Assembly (NCBI GenBank): GCA_007116765.1
Contig: SKHV01000476.1
Span: forward strand, 1 to 8,062
Origin: Prolixibacteraceae bacterium
GTDB taxonomy: Bacteria > Bacteroidota > Bacteroidia > Bacteroidales > Prolixibacteraceae
Length of the DNA: 8,062 nucleotides
Direction of reading: 5' to 3'
Shown here: positions 1 through 5,216 of the stretch, piece after piece
Numbering within the stretch: the first letter of the stretch is position 1
Layout of the letters: every line of letters begins with the position of its first letter
Made by a program: the position numbers and the translations under genes
Notes under the pieces: model-generated
What the model saw: the letters and a program-made list of their open reading frames with translations, nothing else
Told to the model about the DNA's origin: nothing
The model's database searches: none

Positions 1-239
1 CCCGAAAGGTTGGTGCCTTGAATGGCAATGCGCGGTTTGTTGTAGCCCAGCATTAAGCGTGGTACAATTCCAAAACCCTTGGGCACAAAAGAGAACCCGC
101 GTATGTTACAGTCGCCGGCCGTTACCTGCGAGGCATGTATTCTTATCAGTACTTCGCCGGCCTTTGGCTGTGGCTTATCAAGCTCTGTCAGTTTCATAAC
201 CTCAGGGCCGCCATATTCATTACATAATATTGCTTTCAT
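1..239 (-). CDS. MDR-superfamily zinc-type alcohol dehydrogenase / quinone reductase-like oxidoreductase (N-terminal part; runs off left edge)
   Basis: The visible 79 codons read MKAILCNEYGGPEVMKL... then KPQPKAGEVLIRIHAS, VTAGDCNIRG and IQGTNLSG. This is the GroES-like N-terminal domain of medium-chain dehydrogenases/reductases, which reduce or oxidise carbonyl or quinone substrates with NAD(P)H in the cytoplasm. The PxAGEVLIRIHAS and 'D.N.R' segments are typical of the NAD(P)-dependent alcohol dehydrogenase / quinone oxidoreductase branch. The Rossmann domain lies outside the window, so cofactor and zinc sites cannot be judged. The ATG directly abuts the TAA of an upstream DUF6326 remnant (TAA|ATG), suggesting the gene was once translated by coupling to that gene. 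That partner is now reduced to about 20 codons, and a DUF4386 gene lies just upstream. Of the three MDR starts in this window, this is the only one that stays open. The family is clear; the substrate is unknown. Confidence 0.85.
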   Translation of the reverse strand, partial: MKAILCNEYGGPEVMKLTELDKPQPKAGEVLIRIHASQVTAGDCNIRGFSFVPKGFGIVPRLMLGYNKPRIAIQGTNLS

Positions 240-304
240 TTACTTAACTTTTATTTCATACGAGGTTTTCCATTTCCAAGTACACCAAACAATAAATGCT
301 GTTG
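211..304. repeat. Direct repeat copy A (DUF6326 3' end / MDR 5' end)
   Basis: Aligned without gaps at an offset of 1329 bp to positions 1540-1633, 81 of 94 positions are identical by hand count. The match ends abruptly after the shared 'aataaatgctgttg' on the right and fades into the MDR coding sequence on the left. The repeat spans the junction between a DUF6326 stop and an MDR start, so it is a duplicated operon junction and not an insertion-sequence end. Confidence 0.85.
240..304 (-). pseudogene. C-terminal relic of a DUF6326 membrane protein gene (last 20 codons plus stop)
   Basis: Read on the minus strand, this stretch encodes TAFIVWCTWKWKTSYEIKVK followed by TAA. Fourteen of 20 residues match the C-terminus of the intact DUF6326 protein encoded at 1569-1985, and both genes end directly against an MDR start. 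Homology stops sharply at about position 304. Beyond it, the end of the DUF4386 gene begins within 10 bp, and no start codon or remaining DUF6326 sequence is present. It is therefore a decapitated remnant and not a small gene. It forms part of a direct repeat with 1540-1633. Confidence 0.8.
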
Positions 305-312
305 AGCGTTCG

Positions 313-888
313 TTATTTCTTGCCATTATTTTTCATTTTAAAGCCTTTTGTTATTAGCCAAATTGCTAAAAACCATTCACATATAATTGTTGGGAGCAAA
401 AATGAGTCTAATATGATTGAGTTAACCCCAAATAATCTTATTATGGTAACTACAAGAAGTATAAATGTAGCAAGCACCCCCCAAACCGAAATAAATCTTG
501 GGATAACTTTTGTCCGAAAAAATAAAACATAAAAAAACAATGCTCCTGAAATGAAAAAGTATATATGTATACTTTGATATATATAATCCCTATATGTTTC
601 TATCGAAGAATTTAATATAAATATACCACCTATAATCATTAAGATACCTTCGATAATCCTAGATGCAAAATATCCATAATTCAATTTTTTGTTTTCTATG
701 GAATCAAAAATCGGGAACAATAAAAAAGGTATTAAAATTACTGCTATTCCGCTGATGATATCAGTAATAAATCCAAGAATTACATTTTTTGTAATTGTGT
801 ATGTTAGCATGCTGTAGGCTAATAAAATTATAAAACCAACCAACGTAGCTCTTTTTTGGTTTGAAATATTTATATCCATAATAAACAT
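313..888 (-). CDS. DUF4386 family integral membrane protein
   Basis: The 191-residue protein is almost entirely hydrophobic, with six predicted transmembrane segments at roughly residues 14-34, 38-62, 77-95, 107-125, 131-153 and 160-181. The fifth and sixth helices carry the DUF4386-like signatures PRFISVWGVLATF and LLPTIICEWFLAIWLITKGF. The function of this family is unknown and I assign none. The ATG at 888 lies three bases downstream of the stop of the preceding beta-barrel-like gene, so the two are probably co-transcribed and coupled. A second in-frame ATG at 879 (MDINIS) is an equally possible start. No Shine-Dalgarno site is visible. Base composition is very AT-rich: a sampled line, 541-600, has 15 G/C in 60. 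It lies inside the island bounded by the two DUF6326/MDR repeats, which suggests acquisition together with its neighbour. Confidence 0.75.
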   Translation of the reverse strand: MFIMDINISNQKRATLVGFIILLAYSMLTYTITKNVILGFITDIISGIAVILIPFLLFPIFDSIENKKLNYGYFASRIIEGILMIIGGIFILNSSIETYRDYIYQSIHIYFFISGALFFYVLFFRTKVIPRFISVWGVLATFILLVVTIIRLFGVNSIILDSFLLPTIICEWFLAIWLITKGFKMKNNGKK

Positions 889-891
889 ATA

Positions 892-1452
892 TTATCTGTT
901 AACCGGTGTAAAGTAAAATACAATATTCCCGTTTAAACTTGCATTAAAGAATTTGTAGTTGGTTTTTGTTGTATTTAGCCAAAAAACTTGTGGTTCTATT
1001 CCAACGCCAAATCTTTTTGAAATAAACCACTCCTTATCAATGCTAATATTAAATCCAATCCCATTTCCACCATTGTCGCCTTTTGTTTCCCACCATGTAT
1101 TAGGAAATGATACCTTACTATATGCTCCTAAAACAGAAATTTTTAATTCAAAAGGTGTTCGATAGACAAAGCCCAAACCAAAAGCATCAAGATTAACATA
1201 TTGATAGTTTTTATATTTAATCTTATTCAAACTGCCAAATTCTCCAATTTGAAGGGCAAATTTTTCCGAGAATCCCCAACCAATACTATGATTTTTAGTA
1301 ACGATAGCAATTCCAGAAGCATTTATATTTGAAAATTCCGTAGTGTAACCCGGACCTACACTTATTTTTACAAATAATCCTTCTTGTGCTTTACTAATTG
1401 TTGTTGAGCAAAGAATAATACCAATAACTAATATGCATTTATTTTTATTCAT
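892..1452 (-). CDS. Predicted secreted outer-membrane beta-barrel-like protein, unknown function
   Basis: The protein of 186 residues begins MNKNKCILVIGIILCSTTISKAQEG, a Sec signal peptide with likely cleavage after SKA (about residue 22). The mature part is rich in alternating polar/hydrophobic stretches and aromatic residues (for example FALQIGEFG, AFGLGFVYRTPF, LKISVLGAYSKVSF, GIGFNISIDKEWF, FGVGIEPQVFWL) and ends NGNIVFYFTPVNR. This pattern fits a small, perhaps 8-stranded, outer-membrane barrel of the kind common in Bacteroidota. I recognise no specific family. It is the first gene of a two-gene AT-rich island. Its coding sequence begins about 35-40 bp after the break in an MDR relic, so its native promoter may have been lost or may lie within that relic. 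The alternative is a periplasmic beta-sandwich lipid-binding-like protein. Confidence 0.6.
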   Translation of the reverse strand: MNKNKCILVIGIILCSTTISKAQEGLFVKISVGPGYTTEFSNINASGIAIVTKNHSIGWGFSEKFALQIGEFGSLNKIKYKNYQYVNLDAFGLGFVYRTPFELKISVLGAYSKVSFPNTWWETKGDNGGNGIGFNISIDKEWFISKRFGVGIEPQVFWLNTTKTNYKFFNASLNGNIVFYFTPVNR

Positions 1453-1463
1453 GCCAAATGTAT

Positions 1464-1568
1464 TTATCGTTCATAGTATAAGTCATTATCTTTTGGCACA
1501 GGCTTTTTTATCTCCAGTATTTGAAGCACTTCGGGCTTACCGTATTCGTTACAAATTATTGCTTCTAT
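1464..1568 (-). pseudogene. N-terminal relic of a second MDR oxidoreductase gene (start codon ATA, truncated)
   Basis: Read from 1568 on the minus strand, the codons give I-E-A-I-I-C-N-E-Y-G-K-P-E-V-L-Q... then KKPVPKDN, and reach TAA at 1466-1464 after a short unrelated tail (DLYYER). About 15 of the first 28 residues match the MDR protein encoded at 1-239, including the ICNEYG and PEV motifs. The expected ATG is ATA, although the position still abuts the DUF6326 stop, as in the other copy. MDR similarity ends near KDN (about 1487), where about 300 further residues should follow. It is non-functional as an oxidoreductase and marks the right boundary of the inserted two-gene island. Confidence 0.8.
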
Positions 1569-1633
1569 TTACTTAACATTTGTTTCATGCGAGACTTTCC
1601 ATTTCCAAGCATACCAAACAATAAATGCTGTTG
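1540..1633. repeat. Direct repeat copy B (DUF6326 3' end / MDR 5' end)
   Basis: This is the partner of 211-304 in the same orientation, with 81/94 identical positions by hand count and no gaps. Here the DUF6326 side is complete and the MDR side is truncated, the reverse of copy A. Confidence 0.85.
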
Positions 1634-1985
1634 TAAGTATCTCAATAGTTCCAAAAAAAATGTAGTACATGGTTGGGACACCAACAAACATGGTAAGAAT
1701 CATGGTAAATGTTTTAATTAATCCGGCAACAATATTTGCCCAACGGTTAAAATGGTACTTGCCAAATCGCGATATCAGCACCATTGCGATGGGAATTTGC
1801 ATCAGAATGGCTCCCGATAGTAGAAATGCAGGGGTCATCTCCATCCCATTTACTGTGCCGCTTAAATATTGTTTCAGTAAACCAGGATCCATAAGCCCCA
1901 GCACATCGCAGTATAGGTAGTTTAGGGTGGCAAATATCCAGAGGTAGGATAACAGTACCCTTTGGTCAATAGATTTGCTATTCAT
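1569..1985 (-). CDS. DUF6326 family membrane protein
   Basis: The 138-residue protein has four hydrophobic segments, at about residues 10-30, 52-73, 83-105 and 108-127. Family-like motifs are SYLWIFATLNYLYCDVLGL near the N-terminus, the central NRWANI loop, and a C-terminal YYIFFGTIEI...AFIVWYAWKW helix. These match my recollection of DUF6326 (LSALWTSVMFxYIYGDxxGL and IVWYAWxWP patterns). No biochemical function is known to me. Family members are often small inner-membrane proteins beside NAD(P)-dependent alcohol dehydrogenase or regulator genes, which fits the MDR relic directly at its stop codon. The length looks complete. No Shine-Dalgarno site precedes the ATG; the leader is AT-rich. Upstream lies the 3' end of another MDR relic, so transcription may come from the regulator operon. 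Confidence 0.75.
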   Translation of the reverse strand: MNSKSIDQRVLLSYLWIFATLNYLYCDVLGLMDPGLLKQYLSGTVNGMEMTPAFLLSGAILMQIPIAMVLISRFGKYHFNRWANIVAGLIKTFTMILTMFVGVPTMYYIFFGTIEILTTAFIVWYAWKWKVSHETNVK

Positions 1986-2054
1986 AGTAATTGATTTTTT
2001 TTAATATTTATGTAGTGTTAGAATCATTTGTGCACTTTCCTTCGGTGTTACATT

Positions 2055-2266
2055 TTAAAAAATATTTATCACCACAGTCCCCTTTTTATGTCCCTTTTCA
2101 ACATATCTGTGAGCTTCAACAATATCTTTAAGGGAATACGTTTTATCGATAACCGGTTTAATTTTACCTGTTTCAATAAGATTTTTCAATAAGACAATAT
2201 CCTTAGTTTTTCGAATGCTGTTCTTAAACCGCAGAACGCAATCTAGTTACAAACAACAGCTTTCAT
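2055..2266 (-). pseudogene. Third MDR oxidoreductase copy, collapsed by a large internal deletion
   Basis: The ATG at 2266-2264 overlaps the TGA of the Xre regulator (ATGA overlap) and reads M-K-A-V-V-C-N, the same start as MKAILCN in the MDR gene at 1-239, then stops at TAG. In another frame, from about 2228 to 2058, the sequence reads RKTKDIVLLKNLIETGKIKPVIDK, then YSLKDIVEAHRYVEKGHKKGTVVINIF and TAA at 2057-2055. That segment is the canonical C-terminus of NAD(P)-dependent alcohol dehydrogenase / quinone reductase-like proteins (LIExGKIKPVID, EAHRYVEKGHKKGxVVI). Roughly 250 internal codons are missing and the two ends are out of frame. Both remaining ends are well preserved, suggesting a fairly recent deletion. 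The remnant shows that this operon originally ended in an MDR gene. Confidence 0.85.
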
Positions 2267-2502
2267 TTTTCCGATTTTGTGATTTCTTCACCTGCATCAT
2301 AACTAAACACCTCGTTTAATGGCACTTCAAAAACCAGTGCAATTTTAAAGGCGAGCTCAAGCGTGGGTGAGTACTTCCCATTCTCAATGGCCATAATGGT
2401 TTGGCGGGTAACCCCGGTGCGGTCAGCCAGTTCCTGCTGGGTCAGCTCATCGGCCATAAAGCGCAGTTTGCGTATGTTGTTTTTTATTAAACATTTGCCC
2501 AT
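2263..2502 (-). CDS. Small Xre-family (HTH_3) transcriptional regulator
   Basis: The protein of 79 residues is essentially one helix-turn-helix domain: IRKLRF (about residue 10), LTQQELADRTGVTRQTIMAIENGKYSPTLELAFKIA, then VFEVPLNEVFSYD. This is the Cro/C1-type fold, and the TRQTI...IENGKYSP recognition segment is typical of the short stand-alone regulators paired with membrane proteins. The start at 2502 is chosen because AAGGGGG (2516-2510) sits seven bases upstream and because the ATG is one base after the stop of the preceding gene (TAA-C-ATG), indicating coupling. A longer in-frame reading from 2649 would overlap the membrane gene and has no HTH-like sequence. Its TGA overlaps the ATG of the collapsed MDR copy. 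It probably regulates its own operon, possibly in response to the membrane partner. Confidence 0.88.
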   Translation of the reverse strand: MGKCLIKNNIRKLRFMADELTQQELADRTGVTRQTIMAIENGKYSPTLELAFKIALVFEVPLNEVFSYDAGEEITKSEK

Positions 2503-2503
2503 G

Positions 2504-2950
2504 TTAAAACCCCCTTCTGTAAAAAATGAATTTGGCAATTTCGGACACCATACAGGCAATAAAACCCGAAACAAAAATTGTGATGAACATAACTGATGGT
2601 TTTGAACCCAAAGCAAGGAAAACCATTGCAGTAACAAAGCCCGACACAAAAATCCAGTGCGAAATCTGTATCGATTTTAACTCGATAAGCTTATCGCGCT
2701 CATCGTCTTTCGAGGGGATATCTTCGTTGGTAATAATCCGGTTAATGATTGCATAAATGATGTGGATTACAATTTGTGCCACAATAGCAACCGGAATTAA
2801 TTTTAGGAACGTTTTTCCCCAGAAACTGAAATCGTCTAAAATCTCGAAGTTACCTGCAACTTGCCTCTGGTACACGTAAAGCACATATGCGCCAATAATT
2901 AATACTGAACTAATTATTGAAACTAAAATCTGTCGTTCTTTCTGATCCAT
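2504..2950 (-). CDS. Four-helix membrane protein paired with an Xre regulator (DUF2178-like)
   Basis: The 148-residue protein has hydrophobic segments at about 8-28, 48-72, 94-116 and 119-142. A charged loop between helices two and three carries DERDKLIELKSIQIS. This four-helix layout with a DERD...E.K loop is typical of small integral membrane proteins encoded immediately upstream of a short HTH_3 regulator, often annotated as DUF2178-like or unnamed. I am unsure of the exact family. A plausible but unproven role is controlling or sensing for the regulator. The start is supported by a perfect AAGGAGG at 2962-2956, five bases before the ATG, and by a -7 box further upstream. The stop lies one base before the regulator ATG. 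Confidence 0.7.
   Translation of the reverse strand: MDQKERQILVSIISSVLIIGAYVLYVYQRQVAGNFEILDDFSFWGKTFLKLIPVAIVAQIVIHIIYAIINRIITNEDIPSKDDERDKLIELKSIQISHWIFVSGFVTAMVFLALGSKPSVMFITIFVSGFIACMVSEIAKFIFYRRGF
2510..2516 (-). promoter_or_regulatory. Shine-Dalgarno-like site (AAGGGGG) for the Xre regulator
   Basis: This site matches AAGGAGG at six of seven positions and lies seven bases before the ATG at 2502, inside the 3' end of the upstream membrane-protein gene. It decides the regulator start. Confidence 0.6.
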
Positions 2951-2955
2951 TTGAA

Positions 2956-2962
2956 CCTCCTT
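2956..2962 (-). promoter_or_regulatory. Perfect Shine-Dalgarno site (AAGGAGG)
   Basis: AAGGAGG is separated by five bases from the ATG at 2950. It fixes the start of the membrane protein. It stands out because most other genes in this window have AT-rich leaders without such a motif; the only other good candidate precedes the next gene of the same operon. Confidence 0.75.
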
Positions 2963-2987
2963 GTGTTTAATTGTTTTTACTTAATGT

Positions 2988-2998
2988 ATGTTTTACAT
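2988..2998. promoter_or_regulatory. Possible operator: inverted repeat ATGT-TTT-ACAT
   Basis: A short perfect inverted repeat (four-base arms, three-base spacer) lies just downstream of the -7 box of the regulator operon, at about the expected transcription start. Position and symmetry suit autorepression by the encoded Xre protein, but arms this short can arise by chance in AT-rich DNA. Confidence 0.3.
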
Positions 2999-3001
2999 GT
3001 C

Positions 3002-3009
3002 GCAAAGAT
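3002..3009 (-). promoter_or_regulatory. Bacteroidota-type -7 promoter box (TATCTTTG) for the membrane protein / regulator operon
   Basis: On the minus strand TATCTTTG matches the consensus TAnnTTTG exactly and lies about 50 bases before the ATG at 2950. This leaves a leader of about 45 bases that contains the Shine-Dalgarno site. I see no convincing -33 TTTG at the usual distance. Confidence 0.5.
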
Positions 3010-3053
3010 AAATATTTTTTTCATTGTGTATACTATTTTTTACATCTATTTTC

Positions 3054-3078
3054 AAAAAAACCCGGAGAAAATTCCGGG
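3054..3078 (-). terminator. Intrinsic terminator of the S9 peptidase gene
   Basis: Read on the minus strand, CCCGGA, a six-base loop ATTTTC, and TCCGGG form a perfect six-base-pair GC-rich stem followed by seven T residues. It starts 58 bases after the peptidase stop and separates that transcript from the downstream regulator operon. Confidence 0.85.
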
Positions 3079-3112
3079 CTATTGTGAGGGCTATTGTGAG
3101 AGCTATTGTGAG
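3077..3112. repeat. Tandem repeat: three 12-bp units
   Basis: On the plus strand the units are ggctattgtgag (3077-3088), ggctattgtgag (3089-3100) and agctattgtgag (3101-3112), followed by a partial agct. The array lies between the peptidase stop and its terminator and shares two bases with the terminator stem. It is non-coding in the annotated genes. Function is unknown; slippage duplication in a 3' untranslated region is the simplest explanation. Confidence 0.75.
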
Positions 3113-3135
3113 AGCTGTCTAAAAAGTCATAAAAA

Positions 3136-5154
3136 TTATTTGTCAAGGTACCTTGCCAACCATTCATGTAATTCCTTATACCAGTAAATAGAGTTCTGTG
3201 GACGTAAAATCCAGTGGTTTTCATCGGGGTAGTACACCAGGCGGGCATCGAGTCCCATACCTTTGTATATCCCATAAACCAGCAAGCCGTGGGTAACCGG
3301 AACCCGGTAATCAAGTTCCCCATGAATCACGAGCATGGGCGATTTAAAGTTATGGGCAAATTGTGAAGGATTGTTGGCATTAAGCATGTCGAAATTTTCC
3401 CAAGGCGAGCCGCTGTACTGGTAAGCACGGTTGCCGGCATAGTCGGACGAGAATTGGGTATGCAAATCGTACACCCCGGCATGGTTTACCAAAGCGGCAA
3501 AACGGTCGGTATGGCCGGCTATCCAGCTTACCATATAGCCCCCGTAACTACCACCGGTGGCGGCCATGCGGTTCTCGTCGATATAACCGGTTTGAATCAT
3601 GTAGTCGGTTGCTTTCATAATGTCTTCGAAAGGCTTTGGTGCATGTTCGCCGTGTATCGACATGGCAAAATCGTTCCCAAAACTGGTTGAACCGTGAAAG
3701 TTGGGCATAGCAACCACGTATCCGGGTGCAGCAAACAAATGCGAATTCCAACGGTAGTGCCAAAAATCGCCAAAAGTTCCGTGCGGCCCACCGTGAATCA
3801 TTAGCACCAAAGGGTATTTTTTCGTTTCGTCGAAATCGGGCGGATACACTATAAACATTTGCACATCGGCATCGTTGGCGCCTTTGTACGTTACGTTTTC
3901 AACTTTCCCAAAGTTCAGCCCGTCTAAAATATCGCTGTTGATATGGGTAAGTTGGTTCAGGCTTTTACCGTTGCTGCCTATTGTATAAATATCGGCAGGC
4001 TTATTCAGGTTATGATGAATAAAAATCAATGTTTCCGAATCGAGTACCCTCAAATTCCCGTTCGTCCCCGTTCCGAAAATTTCGGTCAGTTTGCCGCCGC
4101 TGGCAGGTATTGAAAACATAGCTCCCATGGCATTTTTATCGGCTTCGAAAAAAATGGTTCTGCCATTGGCCGACCATTGCCAGTTGCTGCACGAGAGGTC
4201 GATTTCGGGGGTAATGCTTTCGGCATTTCCGTTTTCCAGGTTATAAACCATCATTTGCACACGGTCGGCATAAAAATGGTAAATAGCCTTTTTGCCGTAC
4301 AACAGTTTTTTTCCGTCGGGGCTGAAGACCGGATTAAGGTCATCGGCCGGGTTATCGACAGTTATGTTTGTGAGTTCGCCGCTGCCATCGGCGGGGAGCA
4401 AGAAAACGTCGTAATTAAGCCGTTCGAAAGGGGCTTCGGTATTGTTCATGCTCAGAGCAATGGTTTTTCCGTTGGGTGAAATGTCGTAAGAAACGCCTCC
4501 CATCATATTGAAATAATTGCTGGTGCTTGGCATCAGATCGACCACTTCACGACTTTCCAAGTCGATACTAAAAAGCCTTGGGAAATAACCATCGGTGAGC
4601 CAGCGATCCCAAAATCGGTACATTACGTTCTCGGTCACTTTGGCGGTCACTTTCGAACTTTTCATTTCGTCAATCATGCGTTTCAGCTTGTCGAAGTCGC
4701 CGTTATAACCGGGCAGAATGTTGGCTGCAAAAGCAATACGTTTACCATTGGGAAACCATTTTGGTGCAAAAATGCCAACGGGCAGGTCGCTTATTTTTTC
4801 GGCTTCACCACCATTGAGCGGCAGCACGTAAAGTTGGGCGGGCCCTTCGTCACGGCGCGAAACGAATGCAATTTTACTGCCGTCGGGGCTCCACACCGGG
4901 CTGCTTTCCTTGCCGGTATAAGTAAGCTGGCGTTGCTGCCCGGTTTGGGTATCGAGCAAGAAAATGTCGGTTGTGCTATTGTCTTCGTCAATGTTGTAGC
5001 TTGTAAGGGTAAACACGGCCTGTTTGCCGTTGGGCGACACTTCGAGTGCTGACACACGTTGCATTTCCCACATTTTTGTGGCAGTAAACACTTCGGCCTT
5101 TGCCGAAAAACCTAAAACAAAAACCAGTAGAAACGATAATAGATACTTGTTCAT
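3136..5154 (-). CDS. Secreted S9 family prolyl oligopeptidase, dipeptidyl peptidase 5 (DPP5)-like
   Basis: The 672-residue serine peptidase starts MNKYLLSFLLVFVLGFSAKA, a Sec signal peptide ending near residue 20, so it is probably periplasmic. An N-terminal beta-propeller (about 25-400) shows repeated blade motifs: SPNGKQAVFTL, SPDGSKIAFVS, FPNGKRIAFAA, SPNGKTIALSM, SPDGKKLLYG. The alpha/beta-hydrolase domain follows, with YPLVLMIHGGPHG as the oxyanion region and a complete triad: Ser536 in GGSYGGY, Asp615 in HGELDYR and His647 in PDENHW. The motifs YRFWDRWL and PDENHWILRPQN resemble Porphyromonas gingivalis and fungal DPP5, which release dipeptides from peptide N-termini. Length fits (about 680-720 in the family). 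I chose the second in-frame ATG because the 13 residues before it (from 5193) would precede the signal peptide and overlap the -7 box. It has its own promoter and terminator, so it is probably monocistronic. Confidence 0.93.
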   Translation of the reverse strand: MNKYLLSFLLVFVLGFSAKAEVFTATKMWEMQRVSALEVSPNGKQAVFTLTSYNIDEDNSTTDIFLLDTQTGQQRQLTYTGKESSPVWSPDGSKIAFVSRRDEGPAQLYVLPLNGGEAEKISDLPVGIFAPKWFPNGKRIAFAANILPGYNGDFDKLKRMIDEMKSSKVTAKVTENVMYRFWDRWLTDGYFPRLFSIDLESREVVDLMPSTSNYFNMMGGVSYDISPNGKTIALSMNNTEAPFERLNYDVFLLPADGSGELTNITVDNPADDLNPVFSPDGKKLLYGKKAIYHFYADRVQMMVYNLENGNAESITPEIDLSCSNWQWSANGRTIFFEADKNAMGAMFSIPASGGKLTEIFGTGTNGNLRVLDSETLIFIHHNLNKPADIYTIGSNGKSLNQLTHINSDILDGLNFGKVENVTYKGANDADVQMFIVYPPDFDETKKYPLVLMIHGGPHGTFGDFWHYRWNSHLFAAPGYVVAMPNFHGSTSFGNDFAMSIHGEHAPKPFEDIMKATDYMIQTGYIDENRMAATGGSYGGYMVSWIAGHTDRFAALVNHAGVYDLHTQFSSDYAGNRAYQYSGSPWENFDMLNANNPSQFAHNFKSPMLVIHGELDYRVPVTHGLLVYGIYKGMGLDARLVYYPDENHWILRPQNSIYWYKELHEWLARYLDK

Positions 5155-5190
5155 AACATCGCAATTTTTAATGAAACATGGGTTAGTGAA

Positions 5191-5198
5191 CAAATATA
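5191..5198 (-). promoter_or_regulatory. Bacteroidota-type -7 promoter box (TATATTTG) for the S9 peptidase
   Basis: TATATTTG on the minus strand is an exact TAnnTTTG match, 36 bases before the peptidase ATG at 5154 and inside the 62-bp gap after the phosphoesterase gene. The predicted leader is about 30 bases. The -33 element is weak or absent. Confidence 0.5.
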
Positions 5199-5216
5199 GC
5201 GAAATCTACTGTTTTA

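Noticed and set aside
1455..1462. TACATTTG on the minus strand as a promoter for the beta-barrel-like gene
   Set aside because: It matches the -7 consensus, but initiation about seven bases downstream would fall at or after the ATG at 1452, leaving no leader; left uncalled.
211..1633. Direct repeats as ends of an insertion sequence or composite transposon
   Set aside because: The repeats are coding-sequence junctions about 86% identical, without terminal inverted repeats, transposase or integrase between them, so homologous or illegitimate recombination is a better explanation.
2503..2649. Longer reading of the Xre regulator starting at 2649
   Set aside because: The extension overlaps the membrane-protein gene in another frame, has no domain-like sequence, and a Shine-Dalgarno-like site supports the start at 2502.
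3033..3323. Minus-strand 96-codon frame with SSHNSSHNSPHNSP repeats
   Set aside because: It is an out-of-frame reading of the peptidase C-terminus that runs through the 12-bp repeats and the terminator; the repetitive peptide only reflects the tandem DNA repeat.
4177..4479. Plus-strand 100-codon frame opposite the peptidase gene
   Set aside because: Antisense shadow of the beta-propeller coding sequence, with no start signal or recognisable domain.
5155..5193. Upstream in-frame ATG giving 13 extra residues on the S9 peptidase
   Set aside because: The extra residues would precede an otherwise clean signal peptide, and this start lies inside the candidate -7 promoter box.
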